Notes: generated by a model from the letters alone, not told the origin. Numbered from the stretch's first letter, positions 52,340-62,458 are shown. The stretch is DNA of 64,000 bases from Mycobacterium lacus (GCF_010731535.1 NZ_AP022581.1:4473952-4537951); one strand, 5' to 3'. A program made the numbers and translations.

Positions 52340-53908
52340 GTGACCCTGGTCCTGCGATATGCCGCCCGCAGCGATCGCGGCCTGGTACGCGCCAACAACG
52401 AAGACTCGGTCTACGCCGGCGCACGGCTACTGGCCCTAGCCGACGGCATGGGCGGTCACGCGGCCGGCGAGGTGGCGTCCCAGTTGGTGATCGCCGCATT
52501 GGCCCATCTCGATGACGACGAGCCCGGCGGCGATCTGCTCGCCAAGCTCGAGGCCGCGGTGCGCGCCGGCAACGCGGCCATCGCCGCGCAAGTCGAGATG
52601 GAGCCCGACCTCGAGGGAATGGGTACCACGCTGACCGCGATCCTGTTCGCAGGCAACCGGCTCGGGCTGGTGCACATCGGCGACTCGCGCGGCTACCTGC
52701 TGCGCGACGGCGAGCTGACCCAGATCACCAAGGACGACACCTTTGTCCAAACCCTGGTCGATGAAGGCAAGATCACCCCGGAGGAGGCGCACAGCCACCC
52801 ACAGCGCTCGTTGATCATGCGGGCACTGACCGGTCACGAGGTCGAGCCCACGCTAACCATGCGCGAAGCCCGCGCAGGTGACCGTTACCTGCTGTGTTCG
52901 GACGGGCTGTCCGACCCGGTCAGCGACGAAACCATCGCCGAGGCGCTGCGGATCCCCGACGTTGCCGAGAGCGCCTACCGCCTCATCGAGCTGGCGCTGC
53001 GCGGCGGCGGCCCCGACAACGTGACCGTCGTGGTCGCCGACGTCGTCGATTACGACTACGGCCAGACCCAGCCGATTCTGGCCGGGGCGGTGTCCGGTGA
53101 CGACGACCACGACCAAGTGACCCTGCCCAACACCGCCGCCGGCCGCGCGTCCGCGATCAACCCCCGCAAAGAGGTCGCCAAACGCGTTCCGCCGCAAATC
53201 GAATCGTTTCATCGGCCCCGCTGGTCACGGCGTCGAACGTTCCTCGTTGTCGCGGTGGCGGTGCTGGTGGTACTTGCGGGCCTGGCCATCGGGCGCGCGA
53301 TTGTCCGGAACAACTACTACGTCGCCGAATACAACGGCATGGTGTCCATCGTGCGCGGAATCCAGGGCTCGCTGCTGGGCATGTCACTGCACGAGCCCTA
53401 TTTGATTGGCTGCCTGAGCGCCCGCAACGAGCTATCCCTGATCAGCTCCAGCCAAACCGGCGGTCACCTCGACTGCCACCTGATGAAACTGCAGGACTTG
53501 CGCCCTTCTGAGCGCGCGCAGGTTCAGGCCGGGCTCCCGACCGGCAGCCTGGACAACGCGATCTCGCAATTGCGTGACTTGGCGAGCAACTCCCTGTTGC
53601 CGCCCTGTCCGCCACCCCGCGCGACATCGCCGCCCGGGCCGCCCACCACGACCAACCCGAGCGGAACACCACAACCAAACGTCACATCCGCGCCACCGAC
53701 CACCACACCAACCGCCTCACCTTCCGCCGGCGCCACAGCGCCCTCCGGCGCCACCGCCACAAGCACGCCCCCGCAAGCGGGTGGTACCCCCGCTCCAGCG
53801 GAGCCCGCCCCTTCCTCGACGACCGCGCCGTCCGCCGCCCCGTCGACAGTGACCGCACTGCCGCCACCGCCACTCCAGCCGGGCATCGACTGCCGGGCGG
53901 TGGCATGA
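52340..53908 (+). CDS. pstP: PP2C-type Ser/Thr phosphatase PstP
   Basis: The 522-residue protein has an N-terminal PP2C domain with metal-binding motifs (LLALADGMGGHAAGEVASQL, LVHIGDSRGYLLRDGELTQI, LLCSDGLSDPVSDET, GGPDNVTVVVADVVD), a membrane helix near residue 310 (FLVVAVAVLVVLAGLAIGRA), and an extracellular Pro/Thr-rich tail. It dephosphorylates PknA, PknB, PBPs and CwlM. GTG 52340 (TLVLRYAARSDRG) with a GGGGGAG upstream is favoured over TTG 52319. It overlaps rodA by ATGA. Confidence 0.95.
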   Translation: MTLVLRYAARSDRGLVRANNEDSVYAGARLLALADGMGGHAAGEVASQLVIAALAHLDDDEPGGDLLAKLEAAVRAGNAAIAAQVEMEPDLEGMGTTLTAILFAGNRLGLVHIGDSRGYLLRDGELTQITKDDTFVQTLVDEGKITPEEAHSHPQRSLIMRALTGHEVEPTLTMREARAGDRYLLCSDGLSDPVSDETIAEALRIPDVAESAYRLIELALRGGGPDNVTVVVADVVDYDYGQTQPILAGAVSGDDDHDQVTLPNTAAGRASAINPRKEVAKRVPPQIESFHRPRWSRRRTFLVVAVAVLVVLAGLAIGRAIVRNNYYVAEYNGMVSIVRGIQGSLLGMSLHEPYLIGCLSARNELSLISSSQTGGHLDCHLMKLQDLRPSERAQVQAGLPTGSLDNAISQLRDLASNSLLPPCPPPRATSPPGPPTTTNPSGTPQPNVTSAPPTTTPTASPSAGATAPSGATATSTPPQAGGTPAPAEPAPSSTTAPSAAPSTVTALPPPPLQPGIDCRAVA

Positions 53909-55314
53909 CGACACAACTGCAACCACCGGTTTCGGTTACCCCGCCGCTGCCCACTCGCCGCAATGCCGAATTGCTGCTGGTGTGTTTTGCCACGTTAATC
54001 ACGATCGCCGCGCTGCTCATCGTTCAGGCCAACCAGGAGCGGACCCTGCGCTGGGACCTGACCAGCTATGGGCTGGCCTTCCTGACCCTGTTCGGGTGTG
54101 CGCACCTGGCCATCCGACGCTTCGCCCCCTACACCGACCCGCTCCTGCTGCCGGTGGTGGCGCTGCTCAACGGACTTGGCCTGGTCATGATTCACCGGCT
54201 TGACCTTGCCGAGAATGGGGTCGGCCGGCACGGCCACCCCACCGCGAGCCAGCAGATGCTGTGGACTCTCGTCGGCGTAACCGCATTCGCCATGGTGGTG
54301 ACGTTCCTCAAGGACCACCGACGACTTGCCCGCTACGGCTACCTATGTGGACTCACGGGTCTGGTCTTCTTGGCGGTTCCCGCGCTGCTGCCGAGATCGC
54401 TGTCCGAACAAAATGGCGCCAAGATCTGGATCCGCTTGCCCGGCTTCTCCATTCAGCCCGCTGAGTTCTCCAAGATCCTCCTGCTGATCTTCTTCTCGGC
54501 GGTGCTGGTCGCCAAACGCAGCCTGTTCACCAGCGCCGGCAAGCATTTGATGGGCATGACCCTGCCCCGACCACGAGACCTCGCCCCACTCCTGGCGGCC
54601 TGGGTGATCTCGGTGGGTGTGATGGTCTTCGAGAAGGACCTCGGCACGTCGCTGCTGCTGTACGCGTCCTTTCTAGTGGTCGTCTACCTGGCCACGCAGC
54701 GCTTCAGCTGGGTCGTCATCGGCCTGGTTCTGTTTGCCACGGGAAGCGCGGCGGCGTATTTCATGTTCGGCCACGTCCGGGTCCGCGTGCAGACCTGGCT
54801 GGACCCGTTCGCCGACCCCGACGGCAGCGGCTATCAGATTGTGCAGTCGCTGTTCAGCTTCGCCACCGGCGGCATCTTCGGCACCGGACTCGGTAACGGG
54901 CAGCCCGACACCGTGCCCGCGGCGTCGACCGATTTCATCATCGCCGCGTTCGGCGAAGAGCTTGGATTGGTGGGCCTAGCGGCGCTTCTCATGCTCTATA
55001 CGATCGTCATCGTCCGGGGCCTGCGCACGGCGATCGCGACCCGCGACAGCTTCGGCAAGCTGCTGGCCGCGGGCCTGGCCTCGACGCTCGCCATTCAACT
55101 GTTCATCGTGGTCGGTGGCGTTACCCAGCTCATTCCGCTCACCGGGCTGACCACGCCGTGGATGTCCTACGGCGGGTCGTCCCTGCTGGCCAATTACGTG
55201 CTGCTGGCCATCCTGGTGCGCATCTCGCACAGCGCCCGGCGTCCGCTGCGCCCCCGCCGGCGCAACACTTCGCCGATCGCGGCGGCCAACACAGAGGTGA
55301 TCCAGAAGGTATGA
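53905..55314 (+). CDS. rodA: SEDS peptidoglycan glycosyltransferase RodA
   Basis: The 469-residue polytopic SEDS protein polymerises lipid II with PbpA for elongation. It has about ten helices, with signature segments IWIRLPGFSIQPAEFSKILL, FEKDLGTSLLLYASFLVVVY, TDFIIAAFGEELGLVG and LTGLTTPWMSYGGSSLLANY. Starts within the pstP stop (ATGA) and ends within the pbpA start. Confidence 0.96.
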   Translation: MTTQLQPPVSVTPPLPTRRNAELLLVCFATLITIAALLIVQANQERTLRWDLTSYGLAFLTLFGCAHLAIRRFAPYTDPLLLPVVALLNGLGLVMIHRLDLAENGVGRHGHPTASQQMLWTLVGVTAFAMVVTFLKDHRRLARYGYLCGLTGLVFLAVPALLPRSLSEQNGAKIWIRLPGFSIQPAEFSKILLLIFFSAVLVAKRSLFTSAGKHLMGMTLPRPRDLAPLLAAWVISVGVMVFEKDLGTSLLLYASFLVVVYLATQRFSWVVIGLVLFATGSAAAYFMFGHVRVRVQTWLDPFADPDGSGYQIVQSLFSFATGGIFGTGLGNGQPDTVPAASTDFIIAAFGEELGLVGLAALLMLYTIVIVRGLRTAIATRDSFGKLLAAGLASTLAIQLFIVVGGVTQLIPLTGLTTPWMSYGGSSLLANYVLLAILVRISHSARRPLRPRRRNTSPIAAANTEVIQKV

Positions 55315-56786
55315 ACGCCTCTCTCCGCCGGATCTCGGTGACCGTGATGGCGTTGATCGTGCTGCTGCTCCTCAACGCCACAATGACCCAGGTGTTCACC
55401 GCCGACGGGCTGCGCGCCGACCCGCGCAACCAGCGAGTCCTGCTCGACGAGTACTCCCGTCAGCGGGGTCAGATCACCGCGGGGGGGCAACTGATGGCCT
55501 ACTCGGTGGCCACCGACAGCCGCTTCCGCTTCTTGCGGGTGTACCCCAACCCCGCGATGTACGCGCCGATTACCGGCTTCTACTCGCTGCGTTATTCCAG
55601 TACGGGCCTGGAGCGCGCCGAAGACCCGTTGTTGAACGGCTCCGACGAGCGGCTGTTCGGCCGCCGGCTCGCCGACTTCTTCACCGGCCGCGACCCGCGC
55701 GGCGGCAATGTCGACACCACGATCAATGCGCGCATCCAACAGGCCGGGTGGGACGCGATGCAGCAGGGCTGCGGTGGGCCGTGCAAGGGTGCGGTGGTTG
55801 CCCTGGAACCGTCCACCGGCAAGATTCTGGCGCTGATCTCGTCGCCGTCCTACGACCCCAACCTGCTGGCGTCGCACGATCCCGACGTACAGGCGCGGGC
55901 GTGGCAGCGGCTTCGGGACAACCCGGATAACCCGTTGGTCAACCGTGCCATCTCGGAGACGTACCCGCCGGGGTCGACCTTCAAAGTGATCACCACCGCG
56001 GCCGCGCTGGCGGCCGGGGCCACCGAGACCGAGCCGCTGACCGCGGCGCCCACGATTCCGCTGCCCAACAGCACGGCGACGTTGGAGAACTACGGTGGCG
56101 CCCCCTGTGGCAGCGAGGCGACCGTGCCGCTGAGCGAGGCGTTCGCCAGGTCGTGCAACACCGCCTTCGTCCAATTGGGCATCCTGACCGGCGCGGACGC
56201 CCTGCGCGGCATGGCGCGGTCGTTCGGCCTCGACAGCGCCCCGGGCCCGATTCCGCTGCAGGTCGCCGAGTCAACCGTCGGACCCATTCCAGACGCCGCC
56301 GCGCTGGGGATGTCGAGCATAGGGCAGAAGGATGTAGCACTGACACCACTGCAAAACGCGCAGGTCGCCGCGACCATCGCCAACGGCGGGGTAACGATGC
56401 GGCCTTACCTGGTCGACAGCCTCAAGGGGCCGGACTTGGCCAACATCAGCGCGACTGCCCCATACCAGCAGCGCCGCGCGGTGTCGCCGCAGGTCGCCGC
56501 TAAGCTAACAGAGCTGATGGTCGGCGCCGAGAAACTCGCACAGCAGAAAGGGGCCATCCCCGGCGTGCAGATCGCATCCAAGACGGGTACCGCAGAGCAC
56601 GGCACGGATCCTCGTAACACCCCACCGCACGCGTGGTACATCGCCTTCGCGCCCGCGCACGCTCCCAAAGTTGCGGTGGCGGTGCTGGTGGAGGATGGCG
56701 CCGACCGCCTGTCCGCGACCGGGGGTGCGCTCGCCGCTCCGATCGGACGGGCCGTCATCGAGGCCGCGCTGCAGGGAGGACCATGA
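55311..56786 (+). CDS. pbpA: class B penicillin-binding protein PbpA
   Basis: The 491-residue transpeptidase has a membrane anchor at residues about 7 to 28 and motifs SxxK (YPPGSTFKVITTAAAL), SxN (FARSCNTAFVQLG) and KTG (IASKTGTAEHGT). It crosslinks septal or elongation peptidoglycan and is a PknB substrate. It is coupled at both ends by ATGA. Confidence 0.96.
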   Translation: MNASLRRISVTVMALIVLLLLNATMTQVFTADGLRADPRNQRVLLDEYSRQRGQITAGGQLMAYSVATDSRFRFLRVYPNPAMYAPITGFYSLRYSSTGLERAEDPLLNGSDERLFGRRLADFFTGRDPRGGNVDTTINARIQQAGWDAMQQGCGGPCKGAVVALEPSTGKILALISSPSYDPNLLASHDPDVQARAWQRLRDNPDNPLVNRAISETYPPGSTFKVITTAAALAAGATETEPLTAAPTIPLPNSTATLENYGGAPCGSEATVPLSEAFARSCNTAFVQLGILTGADALRGMARSFGLDSAPGPIPLQVAESTVGPIPDAAALGMSSIGQKDVALTPLQNAQVAATIANGGVTMRPYLVDSLKGPDLANISATAPYQQRRAVSPQVAAKLTELMVGAEKLAQQKGAIPGVQIASKTGTAEHGTDPRNTPPHAWYIAFAPAHAPKVAVAVLVEDGADRLSATGGALAAPIGRAVIEAALQGGP

Positions 56787-58108
56787 GCCCGCGAGTTGGT
56801 GTGACGCTGTCTGGCAGGTACCGCCTGCAGCGGCTCATCGCCACCGGCGGCATGGGCCAAGTCTGGGAGGCGGTGGACAGCCGGCTGGGCCGGCGCGTGG
56901 CAGTCAAGGTGCTCAAGCAGGAGTTCTCCCAAGACCCGGAATTCATCGAGCGGTTCCGGGCCGAGGCGCGCACCACCGCGATGCTGAATCATCCTGGGAT
57001 CGCCAGCGTCCACGACTACGGCGAAAGCCAGATGAACGGCGAGGGCCGCACGGCCTATCTGGTCATGGAGCTGGTCAACGGCGAGCCGTTGAACTCGGTG
57101 CTCAAGCGCACCGGCCGGCTGTCGCTACGGCACGCGCTGGACATGCTCGAGCAGACCGGTCGTGCCCTGCAGGTTGCGCATGCCGCCGGCCTGGTTCACC
57201 GCGACGTCAAACCCGGCAACATCCTGATCACCCCCACCGGGCAGGTGAAAATCACCGACTTCGGTATCGCCAAGGCTGTCGACGCCGCCCCGGTGACCCA
57301 GACCGGCATGGTGATGGGCACCGCGCAATACATCGCGCCCGAACAGGCCCTGGGCCACGAGGCGACTCCGGCCAGTGACGTCTACTCGCTAGGAGTCGTT
57401 GGGTACGAAGCGGTTTCGGGTAAGCGGCCGTTCACCGGCGATGGCGCCCTCACGGTGGCGATGAAGCACATCAAAGAACCCCCGCCGCCGTTGCCCGCCG
57501 ACCTGCCCCCCAATGTCCGCGAACTCATCGAGATAACGCTGGTGAAGAACCCGGGCATGCGGTACCGCAGCGGGGGACCGTTCGCCGATGCCGTCGCCGC
57601 GGTACGCGCCGGCCGCCGGCCCCCGAGGCCCAGCCAGTCACCACCGCCCGGCAGGGCCGCGCCGGCCGCCATCCCGTCGGGCACGCCTGCCAGGGTCGCT
57701 GCCGGCTCGCCCAGCCGGGCTGCCGCGCCCCGCCGATCCCGCCCGTCGACTGGCGGTCACCGCCCCCCGCCGGCCCGGCGGACCTTTTCGTCCGGGCAAC
57801 GCGCGCTGCTCTGGGCCGCCGGCGTGCTCGGCGCGCTGGCAATCATCATCGCCGTGCTCATCGTCATCAACCACAATGCCGAAACGCAGCCGCAGCAACC
57901 GCCTCCGACTGTCACCCAGACGCCACCGGCCAGCCAGACGTCCACCGGGCAGGGACCGCGCCTCAATTGGACGGATCGCGGAGAAACAGGTAATCCTGGA
58001 CGGCAGAGCAAGCGGCCCGAAGCCAACCGGGCAATCGAACCTAGCTCAGCTGTTCCGCTGACGCCGCATCGCCGAGCGTCGTTGGCCCGATACGAGACAC
58101 CGCGATGA
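56783..58108 (+). CDS. pknA: Ser/Thr protein kinase PknA
   Basis: The 441-residue kinase has a Gly-rich loop (IATGGMGQVWEA), the ATP-binding Lys42 (VAVKVLK), catalytic loop Asp in VHRDVKPGNILI, the DFG motif in KITDFGIAK, and activation-loop threonines in VTQTGMVMGTAQY. The kinase domain is followed by a basic Pro-rich linker and a membrane helix near residue 345 (LLWAAGVLGALAIIIAVLIV), then an extracellular tail of about 75 residues without PASTA domains. It controls cell shape and division. Confidence 0.96.
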   Translation: MSPRVGVTLSGRYRLQRLIATGGMGQVWEAVDSRLGRRVAVKVLKQEFSQDPEFIERFRAEARTTAMLNHPGIASVHDYGESQMNGEGRTAYLVMELVNGEPLNSVLKRTGRLSLRHALDMLEQTGRALQVAHAAGLVHRDVKPGNILITPTGQVKITDFGIAKAVDAAPVTQTGMVMGTAQYIAPEQALGHEATPASDVYSLGVVGYEAVSGKRPFTGDGALTVAMKHIKEPPPPLPADLPPNVRELIEITLVKNPGMRYRSGGPFADAVAAVRAGRRPPRPSQSPPPGRAAPAAIPSGTPARVAAGSPSRAAAPRRSRPSTGGHRPPPARRTFSSGQRALLWAAGVLGALAIIIAVLIVINHNAETQPQQPPPTVTQTPPASQTSTGQGPRLNWTDRGETGNPGRQSKRPEANRAIEPSSAVPLTPHRRASLARYETPR

Positions 58109-59985
58109 CCACCCCTCGGCACCTGTCTGACCGCTACGAGCTCGGCGACATCCTCGGTTTCGGGGGCATGTCCGAAGTTCACCTGGCCCGCGACGTCCGG
58201 CTGCACCGCGACGTCGCGGTCAAGGTGCTGCGCGCCGACCTGGCCCGCGATCCCAGCTTCTATCTACGCTTCCGCCGTGAGGCACAAAACGCCGCGGCCC
58301 TGAATCACCCGGCAATCGTCGCGGTGTATGACACCGGCGAGGCGGACACCGACGCCGGCCCATTGCCCTACATCGTCATGGAGTACGTCGACGGTGTGAC
58401 CCTGCGCGACATCGTGCACACCGAAGGTCCGATGCCGCCCCGGCGCGCCATCGAGGTCATCGCCGACGCCTGTCAGGCGCTCAACTTCAGTCACCAGAAC
58501 GGCATCATCCACCGCGACGTCAAGCCGGCCAACATCATGATCAGCACCACCAACGCGGTCAAGGTGATGGACTTCGGCATTGCCCGCGCGATCGCCGACA
58601 GCGGCAACAGCGTCACCCAGACCGCGGCCGTGATCGGGACCGCCCAATACCTGTCGCCCGAACAGGCCCGCGGCGATTCCGTCGACGCCCGATCCGATGT
58701 CTATTCGCTGGGCTGCGTTCTCTACGAAATCCTCACCGGCGAACCACCTTTCACCGGAGACTCGCCCGTTGCGGTCGCCTACCAGCACGTCCGCGAAGAC
58801 CCCATTCCGCCGTCACAACGCCACGAGGGCATCTCGGCCGACCTCGACGCGGTGGTCCTCAAGGCGCTGGCCAAGAACCCGGAAAATCGGTATCAGACCG
58901 CGGCGGAGATGCGCGCCGACCTGGTCCGAGTGCACAACGGTGAGCCGCCCGAGGCGCCCAAGGTGCTCACCGACGCCGAGCGGACCTCGCTGCTGTCATC
59001 CACCGGTCCGAGCCTCAGCGGTCCGCGCACCGATCCCTTGCCCCGCCAGCTCGTCGACGACACCGACCGCGACCGCAACGTCGGTTCGGTGGGCCGCTGG
59101 ATGGCGGTGGTCGCCGTCCTTGCGGTCCTGACCGTCTTCGTCACGATCGCCATCAACACGTTCGGCGGTAATACCCGCGATGTTCAGGTGCCCGACGTGC
59201 GGGGACAAGCGTCGGCCGACGCGATCGCCGCTCTGCAAAACCGGGGCTTCAAGACGCGCACCCAACAAAAGCCCGACTCGACGATCCCGCCTGACCACGT
59301 CATCGGCACCGACCCGGGTGCTAACGCCTCGGTCGCTGCGGGCGATGAGATCACCATCATCGTTTCCACCGGCCCCGAGCAACGCGAACTGCCCGACGTG
59401 TCCTCGCTGAGCTACGCCGACGCGGTCAAGAAGCTGACTGCGGCCGGGTTTGGCCGCTTCAAGCAGGCGAATTCGCCGTCAACCCCGGAAATGCAGGGCA
59501 AGGTCATCGGGACGAACCCGCCGGCCAATCAGACCTCGGCGATCACCAACGTGATCACCATCATCGTGGGCTCCGGGCCGGAGGCCAAGCAGATTCCCGA
59601 CGTCGCGGGCCAGACGGTCGACCTCGCGCAGAAGAACCTGACCGTGTACGGCTTCACGAAGTTCAGTCAGGCGTCGGTGGACAGCCCGCGTCCGGCCGGG
59701 GACGTGATCGGCACCAACCCGCCGGCGGGCGCGATGGTGCCGGTGGACTCGGTCATCGAACTGCAGGTATCCAAGGGCAACCAGTTTGTCATGCCCGACC
59801 TGTCCGGAATGTTCTGGACCGACGCCGAACCGCGGCTGCGCGCGCTGGGCTGGACCGGTGCGCTGGACAAGGGCCCCGACGTCGACGCCGGGGGCTCGCA
59901 GCACAACCGGGTCGTCTATCAGAACCCGCCGGCCGGCGCCGGCGTCAACCGCGACGGCATCATCACGCTGAAGTTCGGTCAGTAG
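58105..59985 (+). CDS. pknB: Ser/Thr protein kinase PknB with four PASTA domains
   Basis: The 626-residue receptor kinase has a kinase domain (Lys40 in VAVKVLRADL; HRDVKPANIMI; MDFGIARAI; activation-loop Thr in VTQTAAVIGTAQY), a membrane helix near 332 to 350 (WMAVVAVLAVLTVFVTIAI), and four extracellular PASTA repeats each starting (V/L/I/M)PD (VPDVRGQ, LPDVSSL, IPDVAGQ, MPDLSGM). PASTA domains sense muropeptides or lipid II. It overlaps the convergent trpG gene by 23 bases. Confidence 0.97.
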   Translation: MTTPRHLSDRYELGDILGFGGMSEVHLARDVRLHRDVAVKVLRADLARDPSFYLRFRREAQNAAALNHPAIVAVYDTGEADTDAGPLPYIVMEYVDGVTLRDIVHTEGPMPPRRAIEVIADACQALNFSHQNGIIHRDVKPANIMISTTNAVKVMDFGIARAIADSGNSVTQTAAVIGTAQYLSPEQARGDSVDARSDVYSLGCVLYEILTGEPPFTGDSPVAVAYQHVREDPIPPSQRHEGISADLDAVVLKALAKNPENRYQTAAEMRADLVRVHNGEPPEAPKVLTDAERTSLLSSTGPSLSGPRTDPLPRQLVDDTDRDRNVGSVGRWMAVVAVLAVLTVFVTIAINTFGGNTRDVQVPDVRGQASADAIAALQNRGFKTRTQQKPDSTIPPDHVIGTDPGANASVAAGDEITIIVSTGPEQRELPDVSSLSYADAVKKLTAAGFGRFKQANSPSTPEMQGKVIGTNPPANQTSAITNVITIIVGSGPEAKQIPDVAGQTVDLAQKNLTVYGFTKFSQASVDSPRPAGDVIGTNPPAGAMVPVDSVIELQVSKGNQFVMPDLSGMFWTDAEPRLRALGWTGALDKGPDVDAGGSQHNRVVYQNPPAGAGVNRDGIITLKFGQ

Positions 59986-60661
59986 CCGCGGCGATTCCGG
60001 CCGCCGGGCCCGGGAAACGCGGCCGGACCGCGGTGAGGACTTCGTTTTCCAGCCGTCGCACCAGCGTGTCGTCTCGCACCCATCCGCAATCCGCGAGCCA
60101 GTTGGCCAGCATCCGATGCCCGCCCTCCGTCAGGATCGACTCCGGATGGAACTGGACACCGTGGATCGGCAACGCGGTGTGCCGCACGGCCATGATCACG
60201 CCGCCACGGGTGCGGGCCGTCACCTCCAGCACCGCCGGCAGCGACTCCGGCAGGATCGTCAGCGAGTGGTATCGGGTCGCCGTGAACGGATCCGGAAGTC
60301 CCTGCAACACACCGACATTCGTGTGAAATACGCTGCTGGTCTTACCGTGCAGCAGCTCCGGCGCACGGTCGACCGTGGCGCCGAAGGCGACGCCGATGGC
60401 CTGGTGCCCGAGGCACACCCCGAGCAGTGGGGTGCGCGCCCCCGCGCACGCGCGCACCAGGTTGATGGACGCACCGGCGCGTTCCGGCGTGCCCGGACCG
60501 GGGCTAAGCAGGACACCGTCGAAATCGGCGGCAACGGAGGCCTCGTCGGATAGCCGGGTGTCGTCATTGCGCCACACGTCGGCCTCGACGCCAAGCTGGC
60601 CGAGGTACTGCACCAGGTTGAACACGAAGCTGTCGTAGTTGTCGACGACCAAGATCCGCAT
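59963..60661 (-). CDS. trpG: glutamine amidotransferase of anthranilate/aminodeoxychorismate synthase (TrpG/PabA)
   Basis: The 232-residue class I amidotransferase delivers ammonia to chorismate-using synthases. The catalytic Cys is in LLGVCLGHQAIGVAFGA and the His-Glu in IHGVQFHPESILTEGG, with LSPGPGTPE forming the oxyanion wall. It may serve tryptophan or folate. ATG 60661. Confidence 0.92.
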   Translation of the reverse strand: MRILVVDNYDSFVFNLVQYLGQLGVEADVWRNDDTRLSDEASVAADFDGVLLSPGPGTPERAGASINLVRACAGARTPLLGVCLGHQAIGVAFGATVDRAPELLHGKTSSVFHTNVGVLQGLPDPFTATRYHSLTILPESLPAVLEVTARTRGGVIMAVRHTALPIHGVQFHPESILTEGGHRMLANWLADCGWVRDDTLVRRLENEVLTAVRPRFPGPAAGIAAATDRTSA

Positions 60662-60692
60662 CGTGACAGGTTACCGTCCGGGTCAGCACGCC

Positions 60693-61436
60693 TCAGTACC
60701 CCAAGGGTCCGGCGGGCTTGGCGAAGTGCATCTGGAGCGGCACGGGGTGGCCGACGACCGAAACGTCGGACTTCACCTCTTCGCGGTAGCCGAGCCCGAA
60801 GCGGATCACGTATTGCTTGTAGAGGGTCACCAGGGAAGCGGCGGCCAGGGCCGCCTGCATGGCGGCGGCATTGCCGATCGCGGTGATCGTGTAGGGCGGG
60901 CTGTAGGTGCGCCCGTTGAGCAGCAACGTATTCCCGACACAACGAACGACCGAGGTCGCGATGAGTCGCTGGTCCTGCATCTGGATCGCCTCCGCTCCGG
61001 CGCTCCACATCGCGTTGAGGACGGCGTCGATGTCTTGCTGGTGCACGACCAGGTCGTCGGGGGAGGCGTCCCGCGGGAAGCGGCCGTTGGCGTCGCGCTG
61101 CGCATCGTTGAGGGTCACGACCAGGCCCGGACCGTGCGCCGGATCCACGTCGGCCTCCGTTGCCAGCTCGTCGGCCCGCCTCAGCATCGCCGCCAACGCG
61201 GCATCCGAGGACCGGCCGTGCGCCCTATCGATCCTGTTGGTCAACGCGTCTCGCTGGGTGCTGAGCCGGCTCACCGACGACTGCGCCTGACGCACCAGGT
61301 CGACCAGGCGAGGGGCATCGCTTCGGCGGATCTCCGCACCGCCGGAAACCCCGTGGGTAGCTGCCAGCAGCAGGCCGGCCAGTAGGCACACCAGCGGGAC
61401 GCCGAACCGCCATGTCGAGCGGCGCTCGTCGATCAT
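60693..61436 (-). CDS. DUF881 membrane-anchored protein (Rv0012-like)
   Basis: The 247-residue protein has an N-terminal membrane helix (FGVPLVCLLAGLLLAATHGV), a coiled-coil (LVDLVRQAQSSVSRLSTQRD) and a DUF881 domain (GPGLVVTLNDAQRD, DLVVHQQDIDAVLNAMWSAG, GNTLLLNGRTYSPPYTITAI). It lies between trpG and crgA near divisome genes. Its function is not defined. Confidence 0.88.
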   Translation of the reverse strand: MIDERRSTWRFGVPLVCLLAGLLLAATHGVSGGAEIRRSDAPRLVDLVRQAQSSVSRLSTQRDALTNRIDRAHGRSSDAALAAMLRRADELATEADVDPAHGPGLVVTLNDAQRDANGRFPRDASPDDLVVHQQDIDAVLNAMWSAGAEAIQMQDQRLIATSVVRCVGNTLLLNGRTYSPPYTITAIGNAAAMQAALAAASLVTLYKQYVIRFGLGYREEVKSDVSVVGHPVPLQMHFAKPAGPLGY

Positions 61437-61571
61437 CGGGTCTCCGTCTTCTTGGTCATGCGTCCCGGTGCGTTAATCTCGTAGCCAAGCTATGCCCGCA
61501 GCTGCTGTCGTTTATCGTTGCACCCCGTCCCGCTCTTTGTTGAGGTTGTCCCGAGGTATTCAGAGGTATCG

Positions 61572-61853
61572 ATGCCTAAGTCCAAGGTTCGCAAGAAGAA
61601 CGACTTCACCGTCGGCGCGGTGAGCCGCACACCCGTGCGAGTGAAGGTCGGACCGTCGAGTGTGTGGTTCGTGTCGCTGTTCATCGGCTTGATGCTGATC
61701 GGCCTGGTCTGGTTGATGGTGTTCCAATTGGCCGCCGTTGGCAGTCAGGCCCCGACGGCGCTCAATTGGATGGCGCAACTGGGACCGTGGAACTACGCGA
61801 TCGCCTTCGCTTTCATGATCACCGGTTTGTTGCTCACGATGCGGTGGCACTGA
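61572..61853 (+). CDS. crgA: divisome protein CrgA
   Basis: The 93-residue protein has two membrane helices (WFVSLFIGLMLIGLVWLMVF and YAIAFAFMITGLLLTM) and a basic cytoplasmic N-terminus (MPKSKVRKKNDFTVG). CrgA recruits FtsI/PBPs and interacts with CwsA and Wag31. ATG 61572 gives the same length as the M. tuberculosis protein. Confidence 0.95.
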   Translation: MPKSKVRKKNDFTVGAVSRTPVRVKVGPSSVWFVSLFIGLMLIGLVWLMVFQLAAVGSQAPTALNWMAQLGPWNYAIAFAFMITGLLLTMRWH

Positions 61854-62008
61854 CGGTTGGCGCGGACATAATGGATTCATATTGGCGGTCGTTCGTTACT
61901 GGGCCAGCAACCTTGCGGCAACTCAATCACATGCGTGTGATTCATCCCCACTGTTGATAGCGCTTGTGGATAACTGCATCGGCCGTGGTGGGAGGGCATA
62001 GGCGGGGC

Positions 62009-62431
62009 ATGCAGCAAACAGAATGGGCGCCTCGCGCAACGGGAATCGCTGGTTGTGGAGCCGCTGGGATCCTGATGGCTATCGCCAGCGTGACCTTGGT
62101 CACAGACCCGCCGGGCCGCGTGATGACCGGCATTGCCGCGCTGGGTCTGATCTTGTTTGCCGGCGTCTCGTGGCGCGCACGCCCAAAACTGGCAATTACC
62201 CCCGCGGGCCTGGCGATCCGAGGGTGGTTCCGGACGCAGTCATTGCGTCGCCCCGATATCAAGATCATTCGGATCACCGAGTTTCGCCGCTTGGGCCGCA
62301 AGATGCGGTTGCTCGAGATCGAAACAACCGGCGGCGGGCTGCTGATCTTGTCCCGTTGGGACCTTGGCACCGACCCGCTGGACGTGCTTGACGCGCTCAC
62401 CGCGTCGGGTTACGCCGGCCCGGGAACCTGA
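62009..62431 (+). CDS. PH-like domain membrane protein (Rv0010c-like)
   Basis: The 140-residue protein has two membrane helices in its first 55 residues (AAGILMAIASVTLVT, GIAALGLILFAGVSW) and a bacterial PH-like domain (KLAITPAGLAIRGWFRTQSL, LLEIETTGGGLLILSRWDLG). Function unknown. Convergent with ppiA. Confidence 0.85.
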   Translation: MQQTEWAPRATGIAGCGAAGILMAIASVTLVTDPPGRVMTGIAALGLILFAGVSWRARPKLAITPAGLAIRGWFRTQSLRRPDIKIIRITEFRRLGRKMRLLEIETTGGGLLILSRWDLGTDPLDVLDALTASGYAGPGT

Positions 62432-62458
62432 GCCGCGGGGCGGCGGGGTGGCGGCGCC

